Of a stretch of 16,600 nucleotides of DNA, positions 6,721 through 14,309 are shown piece after piece (within the stretch, counting starts at the first letter, position 1; each line of letters starts with the position of its first letter). The stretch covers positions 1,328-17,927 of the forward strand of contig DCAL01000039.1 in assembly GCA_002311975.1 (NCBI GenBank), in the 5' to 3' direction. Under the pieces are notes generated by a model that saw only the letters and a list, made by a program, of their open reading frames with translations, ran no database searches and was not told where the DNA came from. A program made the position numbers and the translations under genes. The DNA is from Fidelibacterota bacterium UBA1134 (GTDB lineage: Bacteria > Fidelibacterota > Marinisomatia > Marinisomatales > S15-B10).

Positions 6721-9700
6721 TTAAGCTATCGCCTCCCGTAGTCTGTGCGTCAGTACCTTTACAATGCCCTGCATGATCTCCATCCTGCTGGCCATGAGGT
6801 CGTAGAAGTCTTCGCCGTTAATCTTCAGCAGTACAGTTTCTTCTGTGGTCGTGACAGAAGCGCTGCGGGGTTCCTGATCAAGTAGCGCCATCTCGCCAAT
6901 AAACTTGCCCTTTGAAAGGACGGCGATCTCTTTATTTCCCTTATGAATTCTCACTGCGCCGTCAACAATGATGAACATAGAGTCACCCAGATCACCCTCC
7001 TCGAAGATGGTCTCGTCCTGGCCCAGATGAACTTCCTCCGTTATCTGGGCAGCGTGGGAAACCTCCTCACCGGAAATGTCGTGGAACAGGTCAACACCTT
7101 TCATGAAAATCGTCTTCTCGAGCGTTGAGTACATAGGTTTTTCCTCCAGAATGAATTTTGATTTATCGAATTTTGAAACTCCTCCAAGGATCGATTCTTC
7201 TCCGTACCAGTCGATGGAACAGACCTCCTGAATCAGATTTGAGCTGGGAACCTGTTCCCAGTTTATTTTCCCGTTTGCCACAAGATCGGCCAGATTGTGA
7301 ACGGTGATATAGTCAATGGCGACAGCAGATGTCCAGATATCAGAAGATTCCGCCCATTCCACGAGTACATCCGTCTTCTGTACTGTGTCGAAAGAAGCGA
7401 CACGCTTACCTATGGCTGTCTTCTCTTCCAGGGACGAATCGTCGAACAGAGGAACGATCCTTTCCCTTGTTTCTCTCGCCAGAAGATTATCCAGAATTTC
7501 CAGAACGTTCGCCTTGGCGGAAGGGTCACCCCCGGCAAGCGTCAGAAGGAATGTTTCCACGGGACTTTCGGGGAAGGGAAGGAGACTGAGCTTAAGGACC
7601 TGGGTCCTCAATCTCTCTATGCTCGTCTTTAGCTGATCCTTTACGAGGAAAGAAGTGTCGTCATCCTTGAACTGTCGCAACAGTTCGAGATATCTGTAAC
7701 TGTTGTTGATGACCGATTCGAGTATTTCAGCTGTTTGATTCAGCTGCTTCTCCGTCAAAGCCTTCCTTCTGGAGATCTTGACCAGCGCATCGACAATTTC
7801 ACGCGCCACCGGCTGCTCCGCATCCGCGAGTCTGCTGATGAGTACGTCTGTCTGCTCTTCCTCCGCGTACTCGCTGAGGGAACGGATGACACCTGTTTTT
7901 AGATCGGCTGAAGCGTCGGTGTCATCCAGTTTTTCAAGCAGTGTTCGGGTTACCTCGCTACTCTCGTAGGACTTGAGGGCCCATCTTGCCGAAGGAGCAG
8001 TGGCCGCTGTTTCCAGGTTATCCACCAAAGGAGGAATCAGAGCCAGACTCGTTCTCTCCATGGAAAGTTCGTTGGCCAATCTGCGGACTTCCGCTGCATC
8101 GTCTCTCAGCAGCGTGGTGAGACCGTCGTCTGTCAGGATTTCAGGAAACTTCCCGACGGACTTGAGGGCCGCCACCTGAGTTTTATTGTTGGGATCGAAG
8201 AGCATGGAATCGAGAGTTCTCCTCGCCTCTGCCGTATCACCTTTGGACATAACGAGGATACCGGCTGCCGCCGCTGATCGCCGCCGATCGTTAGTGCTGA
8301 TCAAGGTAGTCTTCAGCAGTTGATGCCCCTGCTCCAGCTTTCTCTCGCCGCATACAATCATAGCCTCAGCGGCCAGGGAGTCGTCTTCCGATTTCATCAC
8401 CCTGACGATGTCTTCATCGGATATAATTCCTTTTTCATCTCTCGCCAGCTGGAGAACCTTCTGCTGCACGACAGGCGTTCCGTTCCTGAAAAGATCCCGC
8501 AGATCGCTGGCCCAAGGGGTAGGAGACATATCTTTCATGGTGTCGAGAGCGAACAGTTTCTGATGGTCATCTCCTTCAATGAGCGTTTTCCGAAGTGTTT
8601 CCACGATCAGGGGATCGGTGATATCAACTTCGAGAGACTTGAAATCGATCCTCCGTTTTTCGATAGCTTTCCGCAGTTCAGAAACGTATCCCTGCTTTAG
8701 TTTGAAATTTGAAAGTACCCAGACCACCAAAAGGAAAACGGATGGAACGCTCAGCAGCCGGATATCATTGAAGAGATACATTAATGCCATGATGAGCAAG
8801 CCGGACAGTCCACCCGCCCCGTTCTTGATGGTACCATCTATGAACGGCTTGGCACGGTTCTTTTCCTGCGGAGATACGGGCAGCCAGAGAAGCTGGCTTG
8901 ATGTGTCGTGGAGCGTGAAGCGGAAAATCTGGTCACCTGCCTTTGCCATTACTCCCGAGAAAAGAACTGGAGTGATAACAATCATTGCGCTGCCGAGGAG
9001 CAGAGCGCCGGGCAGGAACATGAGCGCCCACAGTACACCAAACGTAGTGAGGAACCGGCCGGTGACGAAGAACTGCATAAAGATGGATATGAAACCGATA
9101 GTTCCGTAGAGCTTCCCGAAAAGATCGGCCATCTGATCTTCCGGAAGTTCACTCACGATCATCTTCATCTGATAATCCACCAGGGCTCCCACAATGGAAG
9201 CGGCGACGATGGTTATGGTCATCACCCTCAGGTAGGATGAACCGAGCACCCCTCCCTTTTTCTTCTTTGTGCCTGTTGAGGGTCCACGGGCGGGAGCCGG
9301 AGAGACCGGCGCCAAGTGTTGTTTCATAAAGAATACCGTTACAAGGCCGAGCCCGATGAAAAGTGAAGTTGCGGGGAGAAGGAAATTGGTGCCCAACAGA
9401 TTTACCAGAGTTCCCATAGAGAATCCCAGGGCGGTGTTGGCGATAGCGGCGCCGCTGGCAACAACGCTGAACAGTCTTTTTGCCTCCCGGGAAGTGAAAG
9501 CGGAGCTGGCCAGCATCCAGAACTGGATCATCATGATAGTGCCGATCACTTCGAACCAGACGTAGAGTACAGGATAAATCCACGGCGCCAGAAAAATTTG
9601 AATAACAAGAAATGAGCCGGCCCCGATGGCAAATGTTGCCATGGTGAGAGGAAGGAGAGAATAGCGTTTCGAGATTCGTGTGTAGATTGCGATCGTTAGA

Positions 9701-9891
9701 CCGATGGCGATGGCAATCAGTATGAACATGTGCGGCAGGTACTTGGTGTCGAAGCGGCTCAGAAAGAACGTATCCCGGGCCGTCCGGCCGAACATGAAAG
9801 AACCCACAACAAAGAAAAAGCAGAGGAAGAAGGTGAAAACCTTTTTCCCTTCACCCTCTTTTATCTGTAGAAGTCTAGTCAGAAATGACAT
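6721..9891 (-). CDS. Npt1/Npt2-type nucleotide transporter with HEAT repeats and cyclic-nucleotide-binding domain
   Basis: A 1056-residue inner-membrane protein. Residues about 15-420 form a multi-helix transporter region of the ATP/ADP (NTT/Npt) carrier family, with KKVFTFFLCFFFVVGSFMFG and GRTARDTFFLSRF near the start. Residues about 430-900 are a long helical run of HEAT-type units with repeated LLRDDAAEVRRLANEL-like helices. The C-terminal ~130 residues are a CAP-type cyclic-nucleotide-binding domain with FEEGDLGDSMFIIVDGAVRI and a binding cassette (FIGEMALL, then PRSASV) that keeps the Glu and Arg which hold the cyclic phosphate and ribose. The start is ATG 9891; TTG 9903 is possible but MSFLTRLLQIKEGEGKK is the familiar family start. 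It follows the kinase-phospholyase gene by 21 bases and is probably the last gene of the operon. Chlamydial and rickettsial relatives exchange ATP/ADP; the substrate in free-living bacteria is unknown. Confidence 0.88.
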   Translation of the reverse strand: MSFLTRLLQIKEGEGKKVFTFFLCFFFVVGSFMFGRTARDTFFLSRFDTKYLPHMFILIAIAIGLTIAIYTRISKRYSLLPLTMATFAIGAGSFLVIQIFLAPWIYPVLYVWFEVIGTIMMIQFWMLASSAFTSREAKRLFSVVASGAAIANTALGFSMGTLVNLLGTNFLLPATSLFIGLGLVTVFFMKQHLAPVSPAPARGPSTGTKKKKGGVLGSSYLRVMTITIVAASIVGALVDYQMKMIVSELPEDQMADLFGKLYGTIGFISIFMQFFVTGRFLTTFGVLWALMFLPGALLLGSAMIVITPVLFSGVMAKAGDQIFRFTLHDTSSQLLWLPVSPQEKNRAKPFIDGTIKNGAGGLSGLLIMALMYLFNDIRLLSVPSVFLLVVWVLSNFKLKQGYVSELRKAIEKRRIDFKSLEVDITDPLIVETLRKTLIEGDDHQKLFALDTMKDMSPTPWASDLRDLFRNGTPVVQQKVLQLARDEKGIISDEDIVRVMKSEDDSLAAEAMIVCGERKLEQGHQLLKTTLISTNDRRRSAAAAGILVMSKGDTAEARRTLDSMLFDPNNKTQVAALKSVGKFPEILTDDGLTTLLRDDAAEVRRLANELSMERTSLALIPPLVDNLETAATAPSARWALKSYESSEVTRTLLEKLDDTDASADLKTGVIRSLSEYAEEEQTDVLISRLADAEQPVAREIVDALVKISRRKALTEKQLNQTAEILESVINNSYRYLELLRQFKDDDTSFLVKDQLKTSIERLRTQVLKLSLLPFPESPVETFLLTLAGGDPSAKANVLEILDNLLARETRERIVPLFDDSSLEEKTAIGKRVASFDTVQKTDVLVEWAESSDIWTSAVAIDYITVHNLADLVANGKINWEQVPSSNLIQEVCSIDWYGEESILGGVSKFDKSKFILEEKPMYSTLEKTIFMKGVDLFHDISGEEVSHAAQITEEVHLGQDETIFEEGDLGDSMFIIVDGAVRIHKGNKEIAVLSKGKFIGEMALLDQEPRSASVTTTEETVLLKINGEDFYDLMASRMEIMQGIVKVLTHRLREAIA

Positions 9892-9912
9892 GATGGATAT
9901 CAAGTAATGTAG

Positions 9913-12297
9913 TTAGTCGCAGATTGCGGATAAAATTTTATCAAGAGCGACTATCAGAAAGTCGACATTCGGCTCACTGAAAATTATGGGTGGTTTTATC
10001 TTTAAGACATTGTGCAGCGGTCCGTCTGTGCTCAACAAGATTCCTTCCTCTTTTATTCTGTTGATTATCACCGCTGCCTGTTGAGTCGCCGGCGCCAGCG
10101 TTTGCCGGTCGAGTACCAATTCAATGCCCAGGAAGAGCCCCAGTCCTCTCACATCGCCAATGATTTTGTGATTTGTTTTCAGCAATTGCAACTTCTCCTT
10201 CAAGGCTGTTCCTGTTCGGAGAGCGTTTTCTTGCAGCTTCTCCTCTTCGATAACGTCCAGGACTGCCGCGGCAATGGCGCACGATACGGGATTGCCGCCG
10301 AAGGTGTTAAAGTATTCCAAACCCTTGGCGAACGATTCAGAGATTTCGGGTGTGGTTACTACAGCCGACACGGGATGACCGTTGCCCATGGGCTTACCCA
10401 GCGTAACGATATCCGGAACCACGTCCTGCGTATCGAAGCCCCAGAAGTGCGTACCTACGCGGCCGAAGCCGACCTGAACTTCGTCGGCAACACAGACGCC
10501 TCCTGCGTCTCTGGTATGGCGGTAAGCTTCCTTCAGGTAGTTGCGAGGGTAGATGATTTGTCCGCCGCAGCTCATGAGCGATTCGCCGAAGAAGGCGGCA
10601 AGCCGCCGGCCGTTCTCCGTCATGGTTGTGATGACCTCTTTCACGGCGTGTGCATACATCTTGCCGGCGTCTGGATCATCCTGTTTGTACTGGCCTCTAT
10701 AGCCGTCCGGCGTGGGTACTTTGTGAACGTGAGGCGGTGCACCTGAGCCGCCGGGAGCGTCAAATTTGTAGGGACTGATCTCCATGACTGAGTGGGTGTT
10801 GCCGTGATAGGCGCCGTCGATGACTATGAAGTCCGTTGCTCCCGTGTGAGCTTTCGCCAGTCTTATGGCCAGCTCGTTGGCTTCACTGCCGGAGTTGACA
10901 AAGAAACAGACGTTCAGGGGATCGGGGAGTTTTTCGCTGAGACGCTGTGCATAATCGATGATAGTATCGTGCAGATAGCGCGTATTGGTGTTGAGGAGAG
11001 CGCTCTGTTTGTGCAACGCTTCTACCACTTTCGGGTGACAGTGGCCTACGTGACAGACATTGTTCACCGCATCCAGATAAGGACGTCCACTTTCGTCAAG
11101 GAGATATTGATCTCTGCCCTTCACAATCTTGAGTGGCCGCTCATATGCAGTGCTGAGTGATTTTCCCAAGTGGCGCGACCTCGCCTGCAGCAAGTCTTCG
11201 GTGCTCCTGTCGTTAGATGGAAAGACCTCCTCCGGCGTCGGGACGGCTGACTCAGTCCCTCCGCGGCATATCCCTTCGAAAACTTCCTGTGCCAATTGTA
11301 GGTCTACCTTGATCAATCTTCGCAGCAAAGTGCCGGCGGAAGTTTTGGTGATTCGAATGTATTCGTTTTGCGGGAAGAGCTTCTTGCGGTACGCCGCCAT
11401 GGCGACGGTGGTGCAGAGCCGCATGCACGCCAGCGGGAAGAGGACTTCCAGTTCGCTCGCCTCCAGCGGAAGGATTCGATGATAGCCAGTAACGACGTGT
11501 CCCGCTTCCTGCAGAGGATTCTTCTTCCCGAGCATGACATAGGCGATTGAGACGGCCAGTTCGCAGATTATTGCGGAAAAGACCATGTCTCCGAAATCGA
11601 TGACACCCGCAATCTCTGATTCACCCCTGCTGTTTTCGCGGATGAGGATATTGTCATCATTGCCGTCGTTATGGATGATGCTGCGGCGCAGTGAGGGGAG
11701 TCTCGGAATTACACTCCTTTCGAACTGAGAAGCGAAACAATCAACTATGGCTCGCTCTGCGGCGTCTTCAATATCGAAAAGGTGATCTCTGACAAACGCT
11801 GTACTTGTTACATTCCACGGGATGGAGCGCTCGGCGCCGGAGTGGGTATAGCCTTCCAGAGCACGATCCATTCTTGCAAGCAATCGTCCGAGCTGGCGCA
11901 ACAGTTCAGGGGTGTGCGGCTGAACCTCCTTCAGGAACCGCCCCGGGATGTAGTCTAACAGTCGAACCATGAAGGTTGCGTCGCCGTTCCTCTCCAGCAG
12001 ACAGATTCCTTCGCCGGCGAGGTTCTTGCGCACGCGGGGAATCGTCAGATCGCTTTCCTTCTCAAGGATGTGGGTTATGGCGCCGTTCTGCATCTCCAGA
12101 GTCGCGCGTACTTCAGAGGGATTTGCTATCTTGAGAACATATCTTTCCCCCGATCTGTCACACAGCAGGAAGTTCTGATCGCGCTCACTCACGAGGAGTT
12201 CAGCTGAGGCTGAAATGCCGTAGAAGTCGCTTGCAGCCGTTTGTGCTTCCTCTACGGAGAGCTGCGGAGGAGGAGTCTCAAACACGGACGAGGTCAT
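9913..12297 (-). CDS. Fused APH-type kinase and class III aminotransferase-fold phospholyase
   Basis: A 794-residue cytoplasmic protein of two enzymes. Residues about 1-345 are an aminoglycoside-phosphotransferase/hydroxylysine-kinase-like domain with YVLKI (ATP Lys), the catalytic loop HNDGNDDNIL (His209, Asp211, Asn216) and the metal motif DFGD (Asp234). Residues about 375-794 are a class III PLP fold with FFVNSGSEANELAIRLAKA, DEVQVGFGRVG and the PLP lysine in LGKPMGNGHP (Lys635). The second half is most like AGXT2L1/AGXT2L2, enzymes that eliminate phosphate from phosphoethanolamine or 5-phosphohydroxylysine rather than transaminate. A kinase that makes the phosphate ester fused to the lyase that removes it fits degradation of hydroxylysine, ethanolamine or a similar amino alcohol. 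The M23 peptidase domain found in some longer bacterial relatives is absent. The start at ATG 12297 overlaps the end of the upstream gene by 20 bases. Confidence 0.9.
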   Translation of the reverse strand: MTSSVFETPPPQLSVEEAQTAASDFYGISASAELLVSERDQNFLLCDRSGERYVLKIANPSEVRATLEMQNGAITHILEKESDLTIPRVRKNLAGEGICLLERNGDATFMVRLLDYIPGRFLKEVQPHTPELLRQLGRLLARMDRALEGYTHSGAERSIPWNVTSTAFVRDHLFDIEDAAERAIVDCFASQFERSVIPRLPSLRRSIIHNDGNDDNILIRENSRGESEIAGVIDFGDMVFSAIICELAVSIAYVMLGKKNPLQEAGHVVTGYHRILPLEASELEVLFPLACMRLCTTVAMAAYRKKLFPQNEYIRITKTSAGTLLRRLIKVDLQLAQEVFEGICRGGTESAVPTPEEVFPSNDRSTEDLLQARSRHLGKSLSTAYERPLKIVKGRDQYLLDESGRPYLDAVNNVCHVGHCHPKVVEALHKQSALLNTNTRYLHDTIIDYAQRLSEKLPDPLNVCFFVNSGSEANELAIRLAKAHTGATDFIVIDGAYHGNTHSVMEISPYKFDAPGGSGAPPHVHKVPTPDGYRGQYKQDDPDAGKMYAHAVKEVITTMTENGRRLAAFFGESLMSCGGQIIYPRNYLKEAYRHTRDAGGVCVADEVQVGFGRVGTHFWGFDTQDVVPDIVTLGKPMGNGHPVSAVVTTPEISESFAKGLEYFNTFGGNPVSCAIAAAVLDVIEEEKLQENALRTGTALKEKLQLLKTNHKIIGDVRGLGLFLGIELVLDRQTLAPATQQAAVIINRIKEEGILLSTDGPLHNVLKIKPPIIFSEPNVDFLIVALDKILSAICD

Positions 12298-12727
12298 CTA
12301 ATCCTGTATCCCACAATTCCCAGAAGAAAGTACCGTACCATGCCAGTCCTATGACGAGAGCCAGAAGGAAAACAAAAGAGAAGGAAAGAACGATGGCATT
12401 GAATACCAGATAGGATCTGAGGTTGTTGAGTGCGTCTGTAAGTTCCTTGGTGTTGTCGGTTGTCAGAACGCGGCGGAAATGCCGCGCTGACCTCATCAGC
12501 TTGACGCCCATGGCGACTTGAAGGATACCGACGAATACAAGGGGGACGGCGAGTGCAAATATCCCGAGACAGTAGATGATGCCTGTGGCCGTATTCAGGA
12601 AGCCTACGAATCGACCCCAGAAGCCCAGTTTGCGCAAGATGAACTCGAACCGAATGCCCGACGGAAACCCTCTGTCCTCACCCGGCGGCGGTGAAGGTTT
12701 GGGCGCTGTGGTGTGCTCTGTTATCAT
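12278..12727 (-). CDS. Small integral membrane protein, DUF5362-like
   Basis: A 149-residue protein with a Pro-rich hydrophilic N-terminus (about 1-30) and then two hydrophobic regions, about 34-77 and 104-135, probably three or four membrane helices in all. A charged, helical middle (about 78-103, with RHFRRVLTTDN and ALNNLRSYL) separates them. The layout (FWGRFVGFLNTATGIIYCLG early, then VGILQVAMGVKLM) resembles the DUF5362 group of membrane proteins; this assignment is by pattern and moderate only. It lies 43 bases after the NYN gene and overlaps the start of the kinase-phospholyase gene by 20 bases, so it belongs to the same operon. No catalytic residues are visible and function is unknown. 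Confidence 0.75.
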   Translation of the reverse strand: MITEHTTAPKPSPPPGEDRGFPSGIRFEFILRKLGFWGRFVGFLNTATGIIYCLGIFALAVPLVFVGILQVAMGVKLMRSARHFRRVLTTDNTKELTDALNNLRSYLVFNAIVLSFSFVFLLALVIGLAWYGTFFWELWDTGLDDLVRV

Positions 12728-12770
12728 GATGTGTGCCGGAGAGAGGCGGGCTATACAGATGCCGGGAGAA

Positions 12771-13274
12771 TTACTCTTCCTTCTTCTTCTGCAGCTCCCT
12801 CTTCATTTCGTTGCGCCACCATGCCACCTCCGTTTGTGACAGGCTTCGATCCTTGTGGCGGTGGTTAACGGACTTCCCCTTGCGGTTGCGTTTTTTTCCT
12901 CTCAGCAAAAGGTCAAATTCCTGGGGCGATCTCACCTGACATCCCAGCGACGTAACCTCGCGCTTGACTCCTCTGTCCGCCGTTACGATGACGGTCTGCC
13001 GACCGTGCCACTTTGCTGCCTGTTCCAGGATGAGCGTGTCAGCGTCTCTCCCTTGACCGCTGAACTTGAGCGCGACCCCTCCCGATCTCCGCGGCGGCTC
13101 CCACGGAGGATTACCGTCAAATACAAGTACAATTTCGACTTTCCGGGTGTTGCAATACTCGAAGATATCGTCGCTGACTGTCTTAAGGCAGGCGGGATAA
13201 TCACGATCAAGAAGTGTGAGGTACTTCGGGATGGTGTGGATGAAGTTGTGACCATCTATAATATATCGGATCAT
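12771..13274 (-). CDS. NYN-domain (YacP-like) PIN-fold ribonuclease
   Basis: A 167-residue cytoplasmic protein. IIDGHNFIH at residues 5-13 (Asp7, Asn10), VLVFDGNPP (Asp53), GRDADTLI (Asp77/Asp79) and VTADRGVK (Asp100) are the spaced acidic residues of NYN/PIN-fold nucleases of the YacP (Rae1) type, which cut RNA with a metal ion; YacP of Bacillus acts on ribosome-associated mRNA. The C-terminal ~50 residues are very basic (GKKRNRKGKS, RHKDRS, KRELQKKKEE), fitting RNA or ribosome binding. The start ATG 13274 overlaps the preceding stop as ATGA, which indicates translational coupling with the small membrane protein. The specific RNA target is unknown. Confidence 0.88.
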   Translation of the reverse strand: MIRYIIDGHNFIHTIPKYLTLLDRDYPACLKTVSDDIFEYCNTRKVEIVLVFDGNPPWEPPRRSGGVALKFSGQGRDADTLILEQAAKWHGRQTVIVTADRGVKREVTSLGCQVRSPQEFDLLLRGKKRNRKGKSVNHRHKDRSLSQTEVAWWRNEMKRELQKKKEE

Positions 13275-13489
13275 TTCTGCATGAACAGGATATAGAGCAA
13301 GATAATTATGAAGATTGTAATCAGAATGAGCCGTGTCATCCAGCGGGTATGCGTTTGGTAAACTGAAGGTCCGAGGTCGTCAAGGGCGTCCAGTTCTTCC
13401 TGTGTCCTTTTGCTCAGCAGAAGCTTGGAGCCGAAGACGATGACTGCGAAGAGAATCAGAAGAAGTCCCAGCTTGCCGAGGATATCCAT
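13271..13489 (-). CDS. Small two-helix membrane protein
   Basis: A 72-residue protein with hydrophobic segments at about 5-24 and 50-70, joined by a short polar loop (LSKRTQEELDALDDLGP). It has no known family that I recognise. The start ATG 13489 overlaps the bolA stop codon as TGATG, with GGAGGG nine bases upstream. GTG 13492 is an equally placed alternative, three bases longer. The stop overlaps the NYN start as ATGA. The tight packing shows co-translation in the bolA operon. Function is unknown; it might tether its soluble neighbours to the membrane, but that is a guess. Confidence 0.75.
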   Translation of the reverse strand: MDILGKLGLLLILFAVIVFGSKLLLSKRTQEELDALDDLGPSVYQTHTRWMTRLILITIFIIILLYILFMQK

Positions 13490-13773
13490 CACACACTGCC
13501 CTCCTTCAATCGGTCGTATTCACCAGGGGTGACCGTCTTCATGGAAAAGGCGTGGATTTCTCTGCCCATGAGATCGCCCAATGCGTCATAGACCAGTCTG
13601 TGTCTCTCAAGGAGACTAAGATCTTCAAAGTTTTTTGATACCACCAGCGCGGTGAAGTGACCGCCAGCGTGGGGATTCGTGGTATGGCCGGCATGTTGCG
13701 CTGAATCGTCCTGGATCTCCAGACGCGTCACGTTGAACGCTTTTCTCAGCCGCCGTTTGATTTCTTCCTGCAT
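13489..13773 (-). CDS. bolA: BolA family protein
   Basis: BolA proteins have a class II KH-like fold and partner monothiol glutaredoxins in iron-sulfur cluster handling and stress response. This one has 94 residues from ATG 13773. MQEEIKRRLRKAFNVTRLEIQDDSAQHAGH lines up with the family from its first residue, followed by GGHFTALVVS, then LLERHRLVYDAL and IHAFSMKTVTPGEY, with the His residues typical of BolA in place. A TTG at 13812 would add 13 residues but has no RBS and no family support. It is the first gene of the minus-strand operon, with the structured gap on its upstream side. Whether it is a BolA or IbaG paralogue cannot be settled here; no glutaredoxin gene is visible nearby. Confidence 0.92.
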   Translation of the reverse strand: MQEEIKRRLRKAFNVTRLEIQDDSAQHAGHTTNPHAGGHFTALVVSKNFEDLSLLERHRLVYDALGDLMGREIHAFSMKTVTPGEYDRLKEGSV

Positions 13774-13888
13774 TTCCGCTGTAATTCTAAGACGGAAAAG
13801 AGAAGATTGCAACCGTGAGATGAGGACTCAAATTCTGATATTGACCAATATAAAACCCAACCTACCGGTAGAGTCGAATAGCCTGTTA

Positions 13889-13903
13889 AACTCCGCTGGA
13901 GTT
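13889..13903. repeat. Hairpin AACTCC/GGAGTT
   Basis: A six-base stem with a GCT loop. It is the first of four hairpins in the divergent gap. Confidence 0.5.
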
Positions 13904-13936
13904 CTGTCAACTTATGCTATTGTACTATTAAACTTC

Positions 13937-13954
13937 AAACCCGTAAGCGGGTTT
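13937..13954. repeat. Hairpin AAACCCG/CGGGTTT, terminator-like on both strands
   Basis: A seven-base stem (13937-13943 with 13948-13954) has a TAAG loop, A residues on the left and T residues on the right. It has the shape of a small bidirectional terminator, yet no gene on either strand ends here. Confidence 0.6.
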
Positions 13955-13991
13955 TCTGACCGTCATTTGGTAAGACTCCGCAGGCTTACAG

Positions 13992-14008
13992 TCCCGACAA
14001 AGTCGGGA
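13992..14008. repeat. Hairpin TCCCGAC/GTCGGGA
   Basis: A perfect seven-base stem with an AAA loop. It shares its CCCGA/TCGGG core with the hairpin at 5741-5760. Confidence 0.6.
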
Positions 14009-14046
14009 AGTCAGATATTTATAGGACATGTGTTAAGAATAATACT

Positions 14047-14068
14047 CAACTCGCCGACTGGCGGGTTG
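14047..14068. repeat. Hairpin CAACTCGCC/GGCGGGTTG
   Basis: A nine-base stem with one T-G wobble and a GACT loop. It is the longest of the four compact hairpins in the gap. Confidence 0.6.
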
Positions 14069-14097
14069 AATACAAATGTCTGACGATATGTAAACTG

Positions 14098-14183
14098 GGA
14101 TTGCTCTCAAGAATAAACAGGTCCAAAAACAATGAGCAATCCTCACCTTTTGAGGAAAATCCAAGATCTGTTTATATTCTTGA
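14098..14183 (+). promoter_or_regulatory. Crossing inverted repeats upstream of the deiodinase-like gene
   Basis: GGATTGCTC (14098-14106) is the perfect complement of GAGCAATCC (14134-14142). TCAAGAATAAACAG (14107-14120) is the complement of CTGTTTATATTCTTGA (14168-14183) apart from a two-base bulge. The arms occur in the order A1-A2-B1-B2, so the two pairings cross: they could form a pseudoknot-like fold or exclude one another. A third small hairpin, TCCTCA/TGAGGA (14140-14156), overlaps B1. This would suit a leader that switches structure, if transcribed toward 14310. No known riboswitch class is recognised. Confidence 0.4.
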
Positions 14184-14297
14184 TATGCTTCAAAATGGGA
14201 TTCCATTCTTTCTTCAATATTGGATTTGGAGCAAGGGCAAGATAACGTTGATTGGTTCGGGGGGAAACGTGTATTTTCCGTAGCAGGAAAGGAGAAT

Positions 14298-14303
14298 AGG
14301 AGA
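14298..14303 (+). promoter_or_regulatory. Ribosome binding site deciding the deiodinase-like gene start
   Basis: AGGAGA six bases before ATG 14310 supports that codon over any earlier start in the same frame, such as the one at 14220, which would add residues with no family match. Confidence 0.75.
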
Positions 14304-14309
14304 CGACTC

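Larger units (their letters stand above)
13774..14309. other. Non-coding divergent gap rich in hairpins
   Basis: This gap separates bolA (minus) from the deiodinase-like gene (plus). It holds a perfect 10-base palindrome CTACCGGTAG (13862-13871), four compact hairpins between 13889 and 14068, and two crossing inverted repeats between 14098 and 14183. Open frames here are short and resemble nothing I know. The promoters of both flanking units should lie here, but I cannot assign -35/-10 boxes with confidence. Confidence 0.7.

Noticed and set aside
10012..11160. Two long plus-strand open frames opposite the kinase-phospholyase gene
   Set aside because: The minus strand carries PLP-enzyme motifs throughout this stretch; the opposite frames are composition shadows.
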